The notes below the pieces were generated by a model, which saw only the letters and a list, made by a program, of their open reading frames with translations, did no database searches and had not been told where the DNA came from. The position numbers were made by a program, and so were the translations under genes. A stretch of 64,000 nucleotides of DNA, taken from assembly GCF_014356525.2 (NCBI RefSeq), contig NC_052510.1, positions 16,044,778 through 16,108,777 of the forward strand, in the 5' to 3' direction. Of this stretch, positions 44,185-56,552 are shown piece after piece. Source of the stretch: Nilaparvata lugens (Eukaryota; Arthropoda; Insecta; Hemiptera; Delphacidae). How positions within the stretch are numbered: the first letter of the stretch is position 1; each line of letters begins with the position of its first letter.

Positions 44185-45067
44185 AAATGGGCAATAATGG
44201 AATTATGAATTCTATCTTGTATTAATATCACCATTCCACCTAATCACTCAATAATATAAATCAGCTTGAAATAATGTACACATGAATTTTTTCATATATA
44301 AATAACTTTAATACATACCAAAAGTGGGGAAAACTATGAGAGTCACAAAATAAGATAAAATGACCAATAAAAATCATAACAATCGATGTTTCATTCAATA
44401 TTTAGGCCTATGCAATGTTCATCAATTTTTTGGAGCAGTATGGTCTTTGAGAACAGTATTTTTTTTCAAAAGTTGTGCAGGTTTCATTTTTTAGCCGCTG
44501 ATTCCCTGAAAATAATAGTTCAATGTAAGTTGGGATGGAAGGTTTCAGATAATAGGTGGTTCAGTTAATCATTATTATTTGAACATTGAGAGTGCAATGA
44601 ACAGTGATATTCTATAAAGCTCACACAGATGTTGTTCAAAATACAGCTGGGCATTGTAGCTTGGCAATGCCACGTTACGGAAAATAACATGAACCTTCTA
44701 TTCCATGATGATTTCAAGTTATCAAAGCCCAGTTAATAGAGGTCATGCATTATTGAATACTTCAACTCATTTTCATTCAATTCAACAGTAAAATAATACA
44801 AGGCTGTCACAAAATGATTTAAAGAGAAAATCCCCCAATTGCTCCAATAGCCTATTCACTAGCCTATACTATAGGAATGAAAAGAAGCTCAGTTGGTAGT
44901 AACAGACATCACTTTAAGCCAAAAATGTCTTCACAGACTGCATTCTAATTCAAACCATTGATTTTCAGCATGAAAAGAAAAATAGTTCAGAGGTAGGCTA
45001 TACTGAGAATTGAGAAAACTATTACTACTATCTTATATTCGACTAGCAAGCAAAAATATTGCTCAAC
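44185..45067. other. Non-coding 3' region of the DUF7869-type element
   Basis: No gene is supported. It contains one subterminal motif (GTGGGGAAAACTATGAGAGT at 44325-44344). Confidence 0.45.
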
Positions 45068-45905
45068 TTACCCAAAAACTTCATCATCAGGATCATTGAA
45101 ATTATTGTCATTGTTGCTTTTCGTTGGTAAATTTTCATAGTACTTCTGAGATTCCATTGGCAGGAATTTTTTCAAAACTTGTAGATCCTCAAATTTTGGT
45201 TTTGGTACTGCTATTCTTCCACTGTACAATGGGCTTGGTCGGATGAGAAGGTTCCTCTCCATTTCCACAATCATGGAACCTTTTTTCGCTCTTCCATGCT
45301 TTTTTCCTTGTTGCACCATTGAAACATTCACAAATGTACCATTATAAGTGTCTCGGAACTTGATCATCTTGGGGTCTTCAGAGTTCACTTCAAGCTCCCT
45401 AACTGGTCTCGATGGGAATGGGCATTTTTCTTTAAAGTTCAAAGTTTTAAAAAATGATGTCCAACTTAGGAAAAGGGATTGATCACATTTGTACACGGTA
45501 AATGGTGATGGTTTCACCCTTGCATTGGCAATAACTGTGATCCAGTCATTGGGTACCTCAAAGTAGGACTTTTGATTTATCAATCCCATGTTGCGATCAC
45601 ATTCCATGTATGAGTGGCCACGAATAGAGAATATCATTTTGAAACTGTCCAGTCGACCACATACATGCACAATGAAATAAGCCAGTCTAAACAATGTAAA
45701 GTTCTTATTCTGGCCAGCACAAGAGTCACAAAACACTGTCAATTGACGTACTTCTGGCTTGAGAAAGTTGAAAATGAAGTGGTAAAGCATAGATGAAACT
45801 TCGTCTGAGCCTTTATTTCCAATAGTTTGATCATATGCATAGAAATAACTTTCCTTTGTAGCCAAAACATGAATATTGAAAATGAAGTATGATAATTGCT
45901 TCTTC
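45068..45905 (-). pseudogene. DUF7869-type transposon protein, C-terminal half
   Basis: The minus frame holds YFYAYDQTIGNKGSDEVSSM, then LTVFCDSCAGQNKNFTLFRL, then IFSIRGHSYMECDRNMGLIN, KPSPFTVYKCDQS and a basic/hydrophilic tail. The FCDSC-GQNKN and RGHS-MECD motifs look like the second and third acidic positions of an RNase H-like DDE/D nuclease, and insect copies are dispersed like transposons; catalytic assignment is inference. The 5' side is cut at about 45905, where a piggyBac-related repeat begins. A reading frame seems to continue upstream but belongs to that repeat. Confidence 0.75.
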
Positions 45906-47114
45906 AGTCTCTTCAGAATTACGGGGGTAGGCTGATAAGTAATGCACATATGCTTGTAGAAGGCAAACAAAATCAAATAGCAAGATTCGGTAAAAAATAA
46001 ATTAAAACCTTTTTTTTAAATAAATTCCAGATCATTTTTTTCTGACTTATGAAGTTTTCTCAGGTAGCTAAAAAACTTGATACGAGCTATTCATACTAAA
46101 TGCTAACTTACGAGTTTTTCACACTTATTATTTCACTCAGATATGAGGTTTTTTCTTTGTATCCAAAATGTAAAATTTTGGAATAAATTGTTTATAAATG
46201 AGCTGATTGAAACCAATAAACTGGTCAATATTGATCATGATTAACAAAAATAAAACAAGTAATTGGCCATCTGCTTAAAAATTGAAAATGGTAAAGGATT
46301 GAACAGAATGAAGACAACAATAATGAGAGAAATAATGATTTTTTATCCTACAACCTTTAGAATGATAACAATAATTTATTATTATTGGGTTTCTAATTTC
46401 TAATAATGCCAACAATAAAGAGAAAAATAATGCATTTATTCATTCTACAGCATTTAGAATAATATTATTACTTGGCTTCTAATTCTAATATTGCTCACTG
46501 TCTTATGATAGCCAAATTTACAAGTGTCACACTATTGAAATGATCACAAACACGTTATTTATCAATTTAATCATTATTAAAACTTATTATTATGATTGAA
46601 ATCTGGATATTTTTATGCACACCCATACGAACATCAATTTATTTGGAACTTAATTATACAATGGAACATCAATAATGTGGAGAAAAATGTCAGATAAAAT
46701 GATAGAAACTAATAAAACTCAGTCATTGTCAAGTAGCAACTCATATATTCAAAACAAATATAATATAATAAATGACTCATTATCGCTATATTATTAAACT
46801 TAAACTACATTGTCTATAATTTATCAAAAAATCTACTATAAAACGTTCTCTACTGACTAATATTAAACATGGAGCTAGTTTTCATTGAATTGAAAGTAAC
46901 ACTAAATTAACATGGTCTGAAATAACTTTGAGATGAAACTAGAGATTTTAAGGCAAACCACTTCAATAGGGAGAAATAAAACAAAGGAGCATTGTCAAAA
47001 ATAGAATCTAAGAAACTTAAATCATAGTCTGTCATTGTCAATAAGCTATTATGAACAAAACATAATATTATCAATGACACATTATTGTCAAGTACTCATA
47101 ATTCTTTAATACTA
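45900..47114. repeat. 1.2-kb direct duplicate of 58731-59945 (piggyBac-related non-coding block)
   Basis: Sequence starting GCTTCTTCAGTCTCTTCAGA and ending AATTCTTTAATACTA is nearly identical in both places, with only scattered substitutions and 1-bp indels. In the copy at 58.7 kb it leads into the PGBD4-like coding segment; here that segment is cut after the codons for NSEETEEA and joined to DUF7869-type coding sequence. Confidence 0.9.
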
Positions 47115-48066
47115 TAGTATATTTCGCACCTAGGGTCGAAAATGTGCGTTTTCCGGCTCGAGATCGCAGTTTTCTAGTTTAAGACGAAGTCGAGAACTTG
47201 AAGCGTTCGAGAGCTTGAAAAACATTTTTGCCCATGTTGCGAACGCTATTTTTCGCCACACCAAAAAAAAATTAATAATGTTAAGTTGGCAATTTTGAAA
47301 GCAAAATTTTAAGGTTATGCTACTATAAATCATACAATGTTAATGAGGTTATGATAGTATCATCGTATTCTATTGTTTGGTATCAAAACTACAAAATAAT
47401 TCATATCAAGTTATAGAAATGATCATTTATTGATAGTTTAAATACCTATTTAATTATACTAGATACATAAATACATATTAAATTATAAAAAATAAGCATT
47501 ATTGACAGTTAATTCTTTGTTTTTCATGTAAAATAAATTATACAATCATTATACTTTTTATACAACAAATCTCTATTATTTTATTCTTTATTATTTAAAT
47601 AGAAGTCAAATGTGCAGTTATGATTGTTTGAGAACATGAATCCTCTAGCAGATTCTACTACTTTTTTCTGAGAGGTCAAATGTACATTCAAATTGTTTGT
47701 ATTTACAGTCTATTCTGATTGGTTCTCATGACATTTAATCTCAAATATTTAACAGACTCTTGTGCAATCTGGCCTTATAATACAGTATTATAAATAATAC
47801 TTCCAAAATAAATAATAATTCATCCATTTATCGGATGAAATCCATTTACCAGATAAAAGCGCTTTGCGCCCGGTGCAATATCTCATGGATAAAAGGATGA
47901 ATAGAATTTTAATTACTATTTTGAAATAATGTGATGAAAAAAAATTAATATAATTGCATGTTTCACAGTTTTGTCTCAAATTACTCAAAATATATCTAAA
48001 AAATTGATTGAAATTTAAAAAAAAGTAAGTACGGTAACTAATATAAAAAATAGCTAATAAAAGTCG
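47115..48066. other. AT-rich interval without a recognised gene
   Basis: No coding sequence is convincing. A minus-strand open stretch (IAFATWAKMFFKLSNASSSR and DLEPENAHFRP, 47130-47280) resembles dispersed insect repeats but no family could be named. Confidence 0.35.
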
Positions 48067-48070
48067 AAAT

Positions 48071-50353
48071 TCATCGATAGAAAGTGGGATCAGCGAGTTT
48101 GATGTTGTTTGGAATGTTGAATGTGGACAAGTCAACTCCTGGTGGAGGTTTGCTTGGAGTAATGTTTTCTGTTATGATGCAGTCGATGCGCTGCGACCAA
48201 GTACGGTCTGTTGAATAGATGTCCAATGATGAAACGTTGAGAATGGTAGAATTGCTACCTGAGACTGTATGAACTGTACTCCCTGTACAGGTTGATGGCA
48301 ACTGCAAACGTGATGCAAGTTCACGTGAAATGAAGCAACTATCAGAGCCGCTGTCAAGCAATGCATGACATGGCACCGCTTGGTGATGAGCATTGAAAAC
48401 CAAAAGTTGGACAGTAGGCATGATGCAAGCCTTTGGACCATGAGTTGGTTTGAATTGAGGGGCGCTATTAGCATAGCTAACCGTTTGACGACCAGAGTTT
48501 GAAGACTGCTGAGGTGGTTGACTCGAGCTAGGTTGATTAGCTGGAGTATGAGAGCGAGACACAGCTGAGCTGTCATAATGATGACTAGAATGTGACTGTG
48601 CGGAATGTGGCCTAGTGGATGACGAGGCTGATGAATGGTCGACCGACTTGAGATGGACTGTGCGCTCCCTTGGACTGGGTGAGCGAGAAATAAAACACCG
48701 CTCGACTGAGTTGAGCGAGGTATGTGCTGGAGGTGCGCTGGATGTGGCATGCTGAGCTTGGCGCTGTGTGCGCGCTGGCTGCGGCGACTTCGGCTGCGGC
48801 GAAGGTGATGAGTGACGAGAATTAGAATGAGTGTTGTACTCACGATATTGTTTCCTGCTGACCTTTGGCGAGGAACTCTGTGCACAATTGCGCGCGTAGT
48901 TGGACGTAACAGTGTAGTTGGACCCATGAAGCATTGTATGATGAGCCTTGCCGCAAGTTTTGCAACTACCACGACAGCTGTGAGATTTGTTCCATGGATG
49001 AACGCAGTTCAGACAGAGGTTTTTCTGCCGCACTGTGGATGCTCGTTCTGCAAGTGGAATCTTGATGAGAGATTGACATGTGAAAATATTATGCGAATTA
49101 CCGCTACAAAATGTACAATTCGTAGACCTATTAAACACATTGGGAGTGCTGGTTGTTGTGAAATTCGAATAACCTGACTTCTGCTGAAAAGTAGGTTTGC
49201 TGGTGCTGGGTTGATTGGCGCTTGCGGCCGTAGTGCGAGAACTCGTTTGAGTAATTGATGCGCTGGTGTGAGATAAGGCTTGTGCTACCTTATGTTGAGT
49301 CTCCAAAAATTCCCACAAATTGTCAAGTGTGAGTTTTGATTTCATAGAGAGGAACCTTTCCCAGTCTCTAAGTGTTGAATTGTCGAAACGAGAGATAGTG
49401 ACATGGATGAAAATAATATCTTGAACTGATAAGTCAAGCGTTAATGATTGCAGCGCTGAAATGTTTGTTTTTTGATTATCAATGAAAGCTCTCCAAGATG
49501 AGGCTGAACGAGATTCAAGTTTGGGAGGGTTGAAAATAGCTAGAATATGATTTTCAGCTATAAGTAGAGCATTGTCATACCTTTGAGTAAGTAATTCCCA
49601 AGCTAGTTTGAAATCCCCTGAGGGCGAATTGGCGGTATGGGTGAGTGCTTCCCCATGAAGTGCTTGACGCAAATAATAATACCTTAATGTGTTATCCAAA
49701 GATTGATTATTAATGATGAGGCTAGTGAAAGTGGCCTTGAAATGAAGCCATTCATTGAAATTGCCATCAAAGTGAGGCAGAGGAATGTCGGGCAGCCTTG
49801 CATGGACTGGTTGTGACAACATGGAATGTTGATGTGCTGGTATGTGCGAATTCATAGCAGCATCCTTATGATGTAATTCAAATTCATAAATGGCAGTGTT
49901 GATTTTAGAATTAATAAGTGAAAACTTAGTTCTAATTGTATGGCACAGTTTGACATCAGGGAATTGACCCTTTTGATTGAGTTTTTTGATATTTGAATGA
50001 AAGTCATCTTTCAGAGCTTGAATTTCAGATTTGAAATCAAGGGCAGCAAAGTAGCCCTCACGTGAGTCAAAATTAGTAATGACTCCTTGTTGAATGATAA
50101 ACTCTAATTGAGCATGAATAGAATCAAGAGCACTAGTGGTAGCTGGAGCTACTTGAGTTGAAGTGGATGCACTAACAGCTGCTGGCTGTGTGACATTTGC
50201 ATGAGCACTTTCTGAGTTAGGCGCTGATGGAGCACCTTCTGAGTGAGGCATTGATGGAGCACCTTCTGAGTGAGGCGTTGATGGAGGAGGGTCTGAAAAG
50301 CCCTGGAAATCACCTGACTCTGAGTCGGATGATGAGTCACGATTGACTGACAT
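48071..50353 (-). CDS. BEL/Pao retrotransposon Gag-protease, 3' truncated
   Basis: A 760-codon frame starts MSVNRDSSSDSESGDFQGF with two copies of PHSEGAPS. The Gag core (DUF1759-type) includes HARLPDIPLPHFDGNFNEWL, YYYLRQALHGEA and AWELLTQRYDNALLIAENHI. Zinc knuckles follow (CTFCSGNSHNIFTC, CLNCVHPWNKSHSCRGSC, CKTCGKAHHTMLH), then a long Ser/His/Pro-rich linker and a retropepsin with LLDSGSDSCFISRELASRL. The frame ends just after IPNNIKLADPTF, where RT would follow in an intact element; RT, RNase H and integrase are absent. The protein assembles particles and processes itself in intact relatives. The open frame is intact, suggesting recent truncation at about 48066. Confidence 0.93.
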   Translation of the reverse strand: MSVNRDSSSDSESGDFQGFSDPPPSTPHSEGAPSMPHSEGAPSAPNSESAHANVTQPAAVSASTSTQVAPATTSALDSIHAQLEFIIQQGVITNFDSREGYFAALDFKSEIQALKDDFHSNIKKLNQKGQFPDVKLCHTIRTKFSLINSKINTAIYEFELHHKDAAMNSHIPAHQHSMLSQPVHARLPDIPLPHFDGNFNEWLHFKATFTSLIINNQSLDNTLRYYYLRQALHGEALTHTANSPSGDFKLAWELLTQRYDNALLIAENHILAIFNPPKLESRSASSWRAFIDNQKTNISALQSLTLDLSVQDIIFIHVTISRFDNSTLRDWERFLSMKSKLTLDNLWEFLETQHKVAQALSHTSASITQTSSRTTAASANQPSTSKPTFQQKSGYSNFTTTSTPNVFNRSTNCTFCSGNSHNIFTCQSLIKIPLAERASTVRQKNLCLNCVHPWNKSHSCRGSCKTCGKAHHTMLHGSNYTVTSNYARNCAQSSSPKVSRKQYREYNTHSNSRHSSPSPQPKSPQPARTQRQAQHATSSAPPAHTSLNSVERCFISRSPSPRERTVHLKSVDHSSASSSTRPHSAQSHSSHHYDSSAVSRSHTPANQPSSSQPPQQSSNSGRQTVSYANSAPQFKPTHGPKACIMPTVQLLVFNAHHQAVPCHALLDSGSDSCFISRELASRLQLPSTCTGSTVHTVSGSNSTILNVSSLDIYSTDRTWSQRIDCIITENITPSKPPPGVDLSTFNIPNNIKLADPTFYR

Positions 50354-53300
50354 CTTGATTCGTACAAATATAACAATTAAAAAAAAATTATTAAATTGAA
50401 TGAGTTAGATTGAATAATGTAATAATTGTATATGAGCAATATGATGCTTGATTGAGTATATGAGCGATATGACGCTTGATTGAATAATAAATATGTTTGA
50501 TAAAAATTCAGTAATAATGATAATAATTGTTTGAAAAAATATTTAAATGAAGCGCATGCAATTGAACTTTACCTGCCTAAAGCGGTTTGAGATAATTGAT
50601 TGAAAAATACTTAATTAAGTACATGAACACAATAATCAGAAAATATGACACAATATAAATGATACAGATATAGCTCACGGACAGATTGATTCACATGAAC
50701 GCACGTAGCTCCACCCTCAACCTTGTAACACAGCACTGTCTTGGTAACACTTGCACAAAAGTCCGGTCAGGTATGGCAGCTGCATGGCGCCCTCACAATA
50801 GCGGTATGGTCTGTCTGCCATGGCGAATGAATTCCTTCTGGAAATATACAAAAACTATGGTGATGATAGTGCTAAGTTCACTTATGCTAGACACAATATA
50901 TGAAATGTGGATGCTATATACACCTGCCTGGTGGGTAATATTATCCTGAATACTCAGAGGGCTTGAATTTTGATATTTGCAAATTTTGAGGGTTACCCAA
51001 ATGGTCACCAGCTTGATCCGGCTGAGGAGGACCATGAAATTGGGACTCCTGAGCTACTGAAGAATGAGGTAATCACAAGATGTCACTGGAAAAATCTGGA
51101 CACAGGAGGACCATGAAATTATGAGATATCTGGTCCTAATTCGGGCGTAACTCCGAATTGTGAGATAGTGGACTGTAGACAATGAATAATGTAGATGTTG
51201 AAGTAACTGTCTAGGTTAGACAATGTCGGTCCAGAATCACATAAATTCAATGCGGAGAAACAGCCACTTGAGTGCGCTGGTTCTCGTTCTCTCTGGTATG
51301 ACAGAATACAATAATGTATCTGTGAATGAAATGAAAACAGCTCAGGATGCTGAATGACAGACAAATAAATATGTTTATTTGCTGTTGTGTTGAAAATACC
51401 TCTAAGCATGTAGTAGGATCTTAATGTATGAATTAATGTAAGAATGTATAATACAATTGATATTTATTGAATTGCCTTGTGCAATGCTTAAGACTAATTG
51501 CAGTACAAATGTTGATGAAAATCTGAATAAATGAATTGAATGCTCGAAACCGCTTGTATTTAATGAATTGACCTATTTCCATAGATATAAGAATAATGTA
51601 GGAATGTAGGAATTGACCTTCTGTGAGGTTTGAAATTGAATTGATTTGAGTAATAAGAATACAACTTAATACTATGAATAATTGCATGAATAAGTAGAAT
51701 AATAATAATAAATGCGCTTCCAAAATTGCTAATGGAATGATTGAAATTGAAATAAGTATCACAACTTGAAATATTAAATAATGTTTGAATAATAATTGAA
51801 TTGAGATAAATAAAATCTTGAATTGAATGATAACTTGTCATAAAGTTTCATGAATAATCTTTGCAAAACACAATAAATGAATAAATGTAATAAATGTACT
51901 TGACCTAATAACTAATGATTAGATATGGTATACAAAATTGAATGTTGGTAACTTGATGTTACAAAAAGTCTCATATGTGAGATGGAAACCTGAATCTTAT
52001 GAGATGTCAGTGAATCAATAATTAATGAAGCCTTCAAAACCAATAATGCTTGGTGGAAGGTACAGAAACAACAACTAGGGATGCTCTGTAAGATGACTGT
52101 GAGGACAGTTGAAACCGCCTTATTAAGTTTTAGTAAATAATGTACAAAAATGTTGAAGGTGCCATATAATATCCAGTGGTAGAGCAATGCGTAATTGACT
52201 CTGATATATTTCATATGCTGATAATTGTATGACCTAACCTCAGTTAGAATTATGAATAATGATAATTGTTGAAGCAAGAAAAATCTACAAGTGTTTATGA
52301 ACACTGTCATGTGAAAATTATGCTGCAAATAAATGGGAGCTACCATGAAATATGAATTAATAAATGCCTCTGAGAAAAGGGACCATGAATAAGATTGTTA
52401 AATGAATTGAAATTTACGTATCTTAAATGAAACCTGGTGAGGGAAGAGCTGGTCTGTCCCATATGCGGCCGTACCCCCGTACTGGCTCTGCTTGGCTGAA
52501 TCCAACGTCATTGGGCGCGGATGAAGACCTCTTGGAGTCGAATGATGAGTGACTGAACCGAATCGCGGTTGAACTATGACGAGTTTGGACGATGACGCAC
52601 GAAATGAATGTTTTTGACTGGACAGTTTATGAACTTGGTGCACAATGACTAATTCACTGGGTGTAATGAATGTTCTGACTCTAATCCACGATGAATGAAG
52701 GCAATTGATGAAAGTTCAATTCTACATGTGCATGTTGGATGGCTAAGTATGAGTGGGCAAGTTAGGTTATGTGAACTAACTGCATGAATGTAACCGTGAA
52801 TTGGCTGGTTCAACGGTGAAAATATGTTGCTAATTAATTGAATACTGCAAAATATATCTTTATGATGTAGATATATGACCTGGCTGACTCTAGTGTCCAA
52901 CGTATGTTGGGAGGATTGGATCGTTTCTGGAACACACTAGTTGAAGGGTCTCTAACTTGATGTCTAGAGCCTATGATGAAAAGCAATATGTTGCTGAAGT
53001 TGGATTGAATTGTTGAATTGATTGAATGTAGATTGAGTGCATTCTATATGACAGAAATGCCTCGAATTGGTTGTCAGCCAGATGGAAGGAATGCAGAACC
53101 AAGTCTTACAAAACCATTGAAACTAATGAAAATTGCAGTTTGAAATAACAGTTCATAATTGTGTGAGCCTATGCTTTATGTTGAATTGATAATTAATGAT
53201 GAGAGTTCTTGAGAATAAACGTTTGAAGTGATTGAATGTGAAAGCATGGCGAGTTTGGCACTGAGTCCTAAAGTTGAGATATTTACTGAAATGGTCTTAC

Positions 53301-53838
53301 GAATTCGATGAATGATATATTGGCGTTGACGGTATTCCTTGATGAATCCATTGAAAACACTTTTGAACTGTTATGAATGACTGGGAAGTTTAAATAAACT
53401 AGAAAACGGGAGCCTACCCCATGACAATGTTGACCTGTTGAATTTGGAATTGAGAGTGCCCGGCAGAAGCCGAAAAGTAAAGTGCAACGTGCGTGACCGG
53501 AAACACATGAATGCATGTGCGAATTATGAATGTAAATCTTGTAGAGATGAATGTTGAGCGTTGGCAAATATATGAAATAAACCAATAAATACGTTGACGT
53601 CGAATAGATACAAATATACGATGAAATATATGCAGAAATAGTACGATGCAGATGACCAAATAAAGATGGCGGTGGGATTGATCGATGGCAGTGGCAAAAT
53701 TGGCGGTCGATTCAAATGAGGTGTCGATCGATTGAATCAGCTGCTGAAACGATGCTGAACTGACAAAATGTACAAAATTGACACACCTTGACAATAAAAA
53801 TGGTGAAACAAGTTAATGAGCAGCTGAGATTTCACATT
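50354..53838 (-). other. Leader/LTR side of the BEL/Pao element (no gene)
   Basis: About 3.5 kb of unusual low-complexity DNA rich in TTGAATGAAT-type words gives many short open stretches on the minus strand but no protein family. A 27-28 bp tandem pair (TATATGAGCRATATGAYGCT) lies at 50430-50487 and AGGAGGACCATGAAATT occurs twice (about 51026 and 51104). It precedes gag in its orientation, so it probably contains the 5' LTR and leader, but the 3' LTR is missing and the boundaries cannot be fixed. Confidence 0.45.
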
Positions 53839-55372
53839 TAACGTGGTCGTTAAAACGGCCAAAATTACTCAAAGGTAATTAGTCTTTTCCATAAATTATT
53901 GCACAAATGTTATTATTGGTAAAAAAACATATTCTAGGCATTTACAAGTCTTATTCAACATGAAATAACATGGTGTAGATATGATAATATATATTACAAA
54001 AATTTGGAGCAATGAAAGTAGAAGATTTGTAAGTTTGGAATGTGAATTTCAACAAATATTTTATCAATAATGAAAAATAAAAATTATTTACAAAAAACAC
54101 TACTCATTACAAAACACAATTACAAATTACAAAAGCATTATGATAATAAATGGATATAAATTTAAAAATTAATATGATGAAAAAGCAAAATATGATGGAA
54201 ACATTCAACAGGAATTTTACAGTCTTATTTATCATGGAATGATTTAAAACAGTTTCGGTTTTTTGTAATGCAGAGATGTACCTGACATTTGGAACAATAA
54301 AAGTGTGTTTTTTTCTGGCACTTGTTATTTTTACACCGTAGGCCATCCCTACTTCCATCGAATTCTGGCATGTGGTCGGTTCTGTCTTGGTGTACATCTG
54401 GAATTGGTCTTTCTTCAGCCACCAATCTTGGAACTCTTGGAGCTGGCAGTGCTTCATTTTCTGCAGAAGGTCTGCCTCTCTTCTTCCCACGGCTTTGATT
54501 GCAGAGTATTAATGCCTGTGACACATGCTGTCGGAAATGAATGAGGTCCAGCACATCCTTCCTTGGAACATTCATTGCCTTTGCATCTTTGATATACTCA
54601 AGCCAACTGTTCGTGAGGGCCAGGTCGATAGAATGGTCAATCATTCTGAGTGTCCATTTTCGAGCTCTAACAAAGATCCTATACAATGATATGAGAAAAT
54701 CGAGCTTATCTACACCCCCCATACTTTCGTTGTATAACTTTATTGCCTCTGGGCGTGGAACTTCAACATACTGTTTTGTAATTTTGTTCCATCTTCTGCA
54801 TGACTCAATATCTCCACATCCTACAAAATTGGAAGCTACAAGGACTCCTTTGTTGTCGAACCATTTGGTCAAAATTACCTTGCCCTCATTGGAAATAACT
54901 TCATCAGAAGTACCCCGACCCTCAACTTTCAGTTTTCAGAGGTGGCTTCATAAATCTACCAGCTCTAGCAGTTCCCACAGCAAAAATGTCCCTCTTGTGC
55001 AACCACTCTAGAAGATGAAATGAAGTAAAATAGTTATCGAAATACAATCTACAGTTGGGAACATTTATTTTCTTGGATAGATGCATAACTGTTCCTGCAC
55101 CCAGGCCAAATTTGGAGCAGAAGTAGTCAAATTCAGTAGTTGCTCCTTGATAAATAATAAAATTCAATACTGTGCCACTCTTCCCACACAATACAAAGAG
55201 TTTAATGCCCCAAGGGGTTGGCTTATTGGGCACATACTGTTTTATGCCAACATGACCCTTGAAGGGCACTATTTGCTCATCAATGCACATATCAGTTTCA
55301 ATTGGAAGCTGTAAACAGCGCTTTCTAATACAATCGTAAATAGGCCTGACTTTCCATAGTTTGTCTTCAACT
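53839..55372 (-). pseudogene. piggyBac-like transposase, middle and C-terminus (copy 1)
   Basis: The minus frame starts abruptly with KLWKVRPIYDCIRKRCLQLP, then DMCIDEQIVPFKGHVGIKQY (first Asp), NCRLYFDNYFTSFHLLEW (second Asp), a frame break near 54925, SMGGVDKLDFLISLYRIFVR (third Asp) and KKRGRPSAENEALP. It ends with the cysteine domain CKNNKCQKKTHFYC and CQVHLCITKNRNCFKSFH at 54225. The N-terminal part is replaced at about 55372 by the DUF7869-type gene. The block 53839-54857 is duplicated at 62034-63052. Confidence 0.9.
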
Positions 55373-56186
55373 CATCCTGCAATTTTTTCAAAATATCCGC
55401 ATTAGGTTTACTACTTATCTGCTTCTCAAGGTCCTGCTCTTGAGCTTTGAACTGATCACAAACACTGCATGTGTCTGTGCGAGGGTAGCCAAAACCTATG
55501 TTATATTTTGTATTGAAAATATTTCTGTATGAATCGTATGAAATTCTATTATTGGGATATAGCTCACTGTAAAGATTATGAAGTTTCTTCACATCCAGAG
55601 TTTCTGGCAAATAAATCTTTTTGGAATCATGCATACTATAATGAGACCGACGACCTTTCAAAGACTTAATGTGCTCATGTACTTTTGATAGAGTTTCTTC
55701 TGAAATAGCATGTGGTCTATTGTCATGACTACCTCGCCCATCTTTTACAATTTCACCTTTATTAATCAACATTGTTTGTAGGGTTTGAACTCTACGAGGA
55801 GTGATTCCATGAATGGAAATAAATGCCTTTTAACAAACCGGAACCTCAATCAATCTTCCATCCTCCAAGTATCTGATTTTGTATGAATACAAATATGAAT
55901 GACTATCTGGATTGTAATTTCTAGGTCTGCGCTGTTTTACCAATGATGAAGTAATGAGGCCACCTGAATACAAATTCTGTTCATTGTAATCAGTCATATT
56001 ATTGAATTTTGTAACAACTAGCTGCCTACTACACTGTTTTATTACATTGAAGCACTTGAGCCTGGAACAATGGCAGTTTGGAACCACTTCGTGACTTTGT
56101 TTCAATAGTTTCTTTTTCACTTCAGAAAGTCTACCCAACTTTGGCTTCTGTTTTGGCACTTGTTCTGCTTCCCCTACCAACTCCAT
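55372..56186 (-). pseudogene. DUF7869-type transposon protein, N-terminal half
   Basis: From MELVGEAEQVPKQKPKLGRL at 56186 the frame runs through HCSRLKCFNVIKQC, GGLITSSLVKQRRPRNYNPD and IEVPVC, then a single nonsense codon (TAA), then KAFISIHGITPRRVQTLQTM, SHYSMHDSKKIYLPETLDVK and YPRTDTCSVCDQFKAQEQDL before it joins piggyBac sequence. This basic head, the R-V-TL block and the C-VCD motif are the usual N-terminus of the family whose C-terminus lies at 45068-45905. Together they would make one gene, split by later insertions. Confidence 0.75.
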
Positions 56187-56552
56187 AATTAACTTTGAAT
56201 GAACAATATAAATTAATACTAAATACAGTATAAGTTACTCACTAGAAAGATTTGAAATAAGGCAAACAGCAACTCTTAACCTCAAAGCAAACGTTTGTAG
56301 ACGACACACAATGCATTGTGGCCAATAGCGCATGAGCAGCATAAAAGTAGAACAGCTATAAAGTGACTCTCATCATTCTTTGCTCTGAAGCAGCTGACCC
56401 TCATCATTTTTCCCCTTTGCTTGAATTCTTAGATCTGTGATATCTCTTGACTCTCATCGGTTTTCCCCTAATCAATGACTTGGTAGCTTACTAATGGAAC
56501 TAAGCTGTAGAATGGCATCGATATCTCTCATCGTTTTTCCCCCTGACCCTTC

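Larger units (their letters stand above)
44099..56552 (-). mobile_element. Large DNA element coding a DUF7869-type protein, inserted in the PGBD4-like gene
   Basis: The left end GAAGGGTC(G)GGGGGAAAAA (44099) and, inverted, the right end GAAGGGTCAGGGGGAAAAAC (56552) match over about 28 bp with two differences. Related subterminal motifs (GACTCTCATCGTTTTTCCCC type) occur at 44322, 56352, 56393, 56448 and 56518. Coding parts lie next to the two ends: C-terminus 45068-45905 and N-terminus 55372-56186. The 9 kb between them is other inserted material. On both sides the flanking frame is the same PGBD4-like gene. No clear target duplication was found. Confidence 0.65.

Noticed and set aside
47130..47333. 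A 67-codon minus-strand ORF resembling a protein family end (NAHFRP)
   Set aside because: It resembles dispersed repeat-derived peptides and has no conserved domain, so no gene was called.
51119..53794. Series of His/Ser/Ile-rich minus-strand ORFs of 80-144 codons upstream of the BEL gag
   Set aside because: They overlap in several frames, lack any domain, and follow the local TTGAATGAAT word bias; the region is better seen as LTR/leader DNA.
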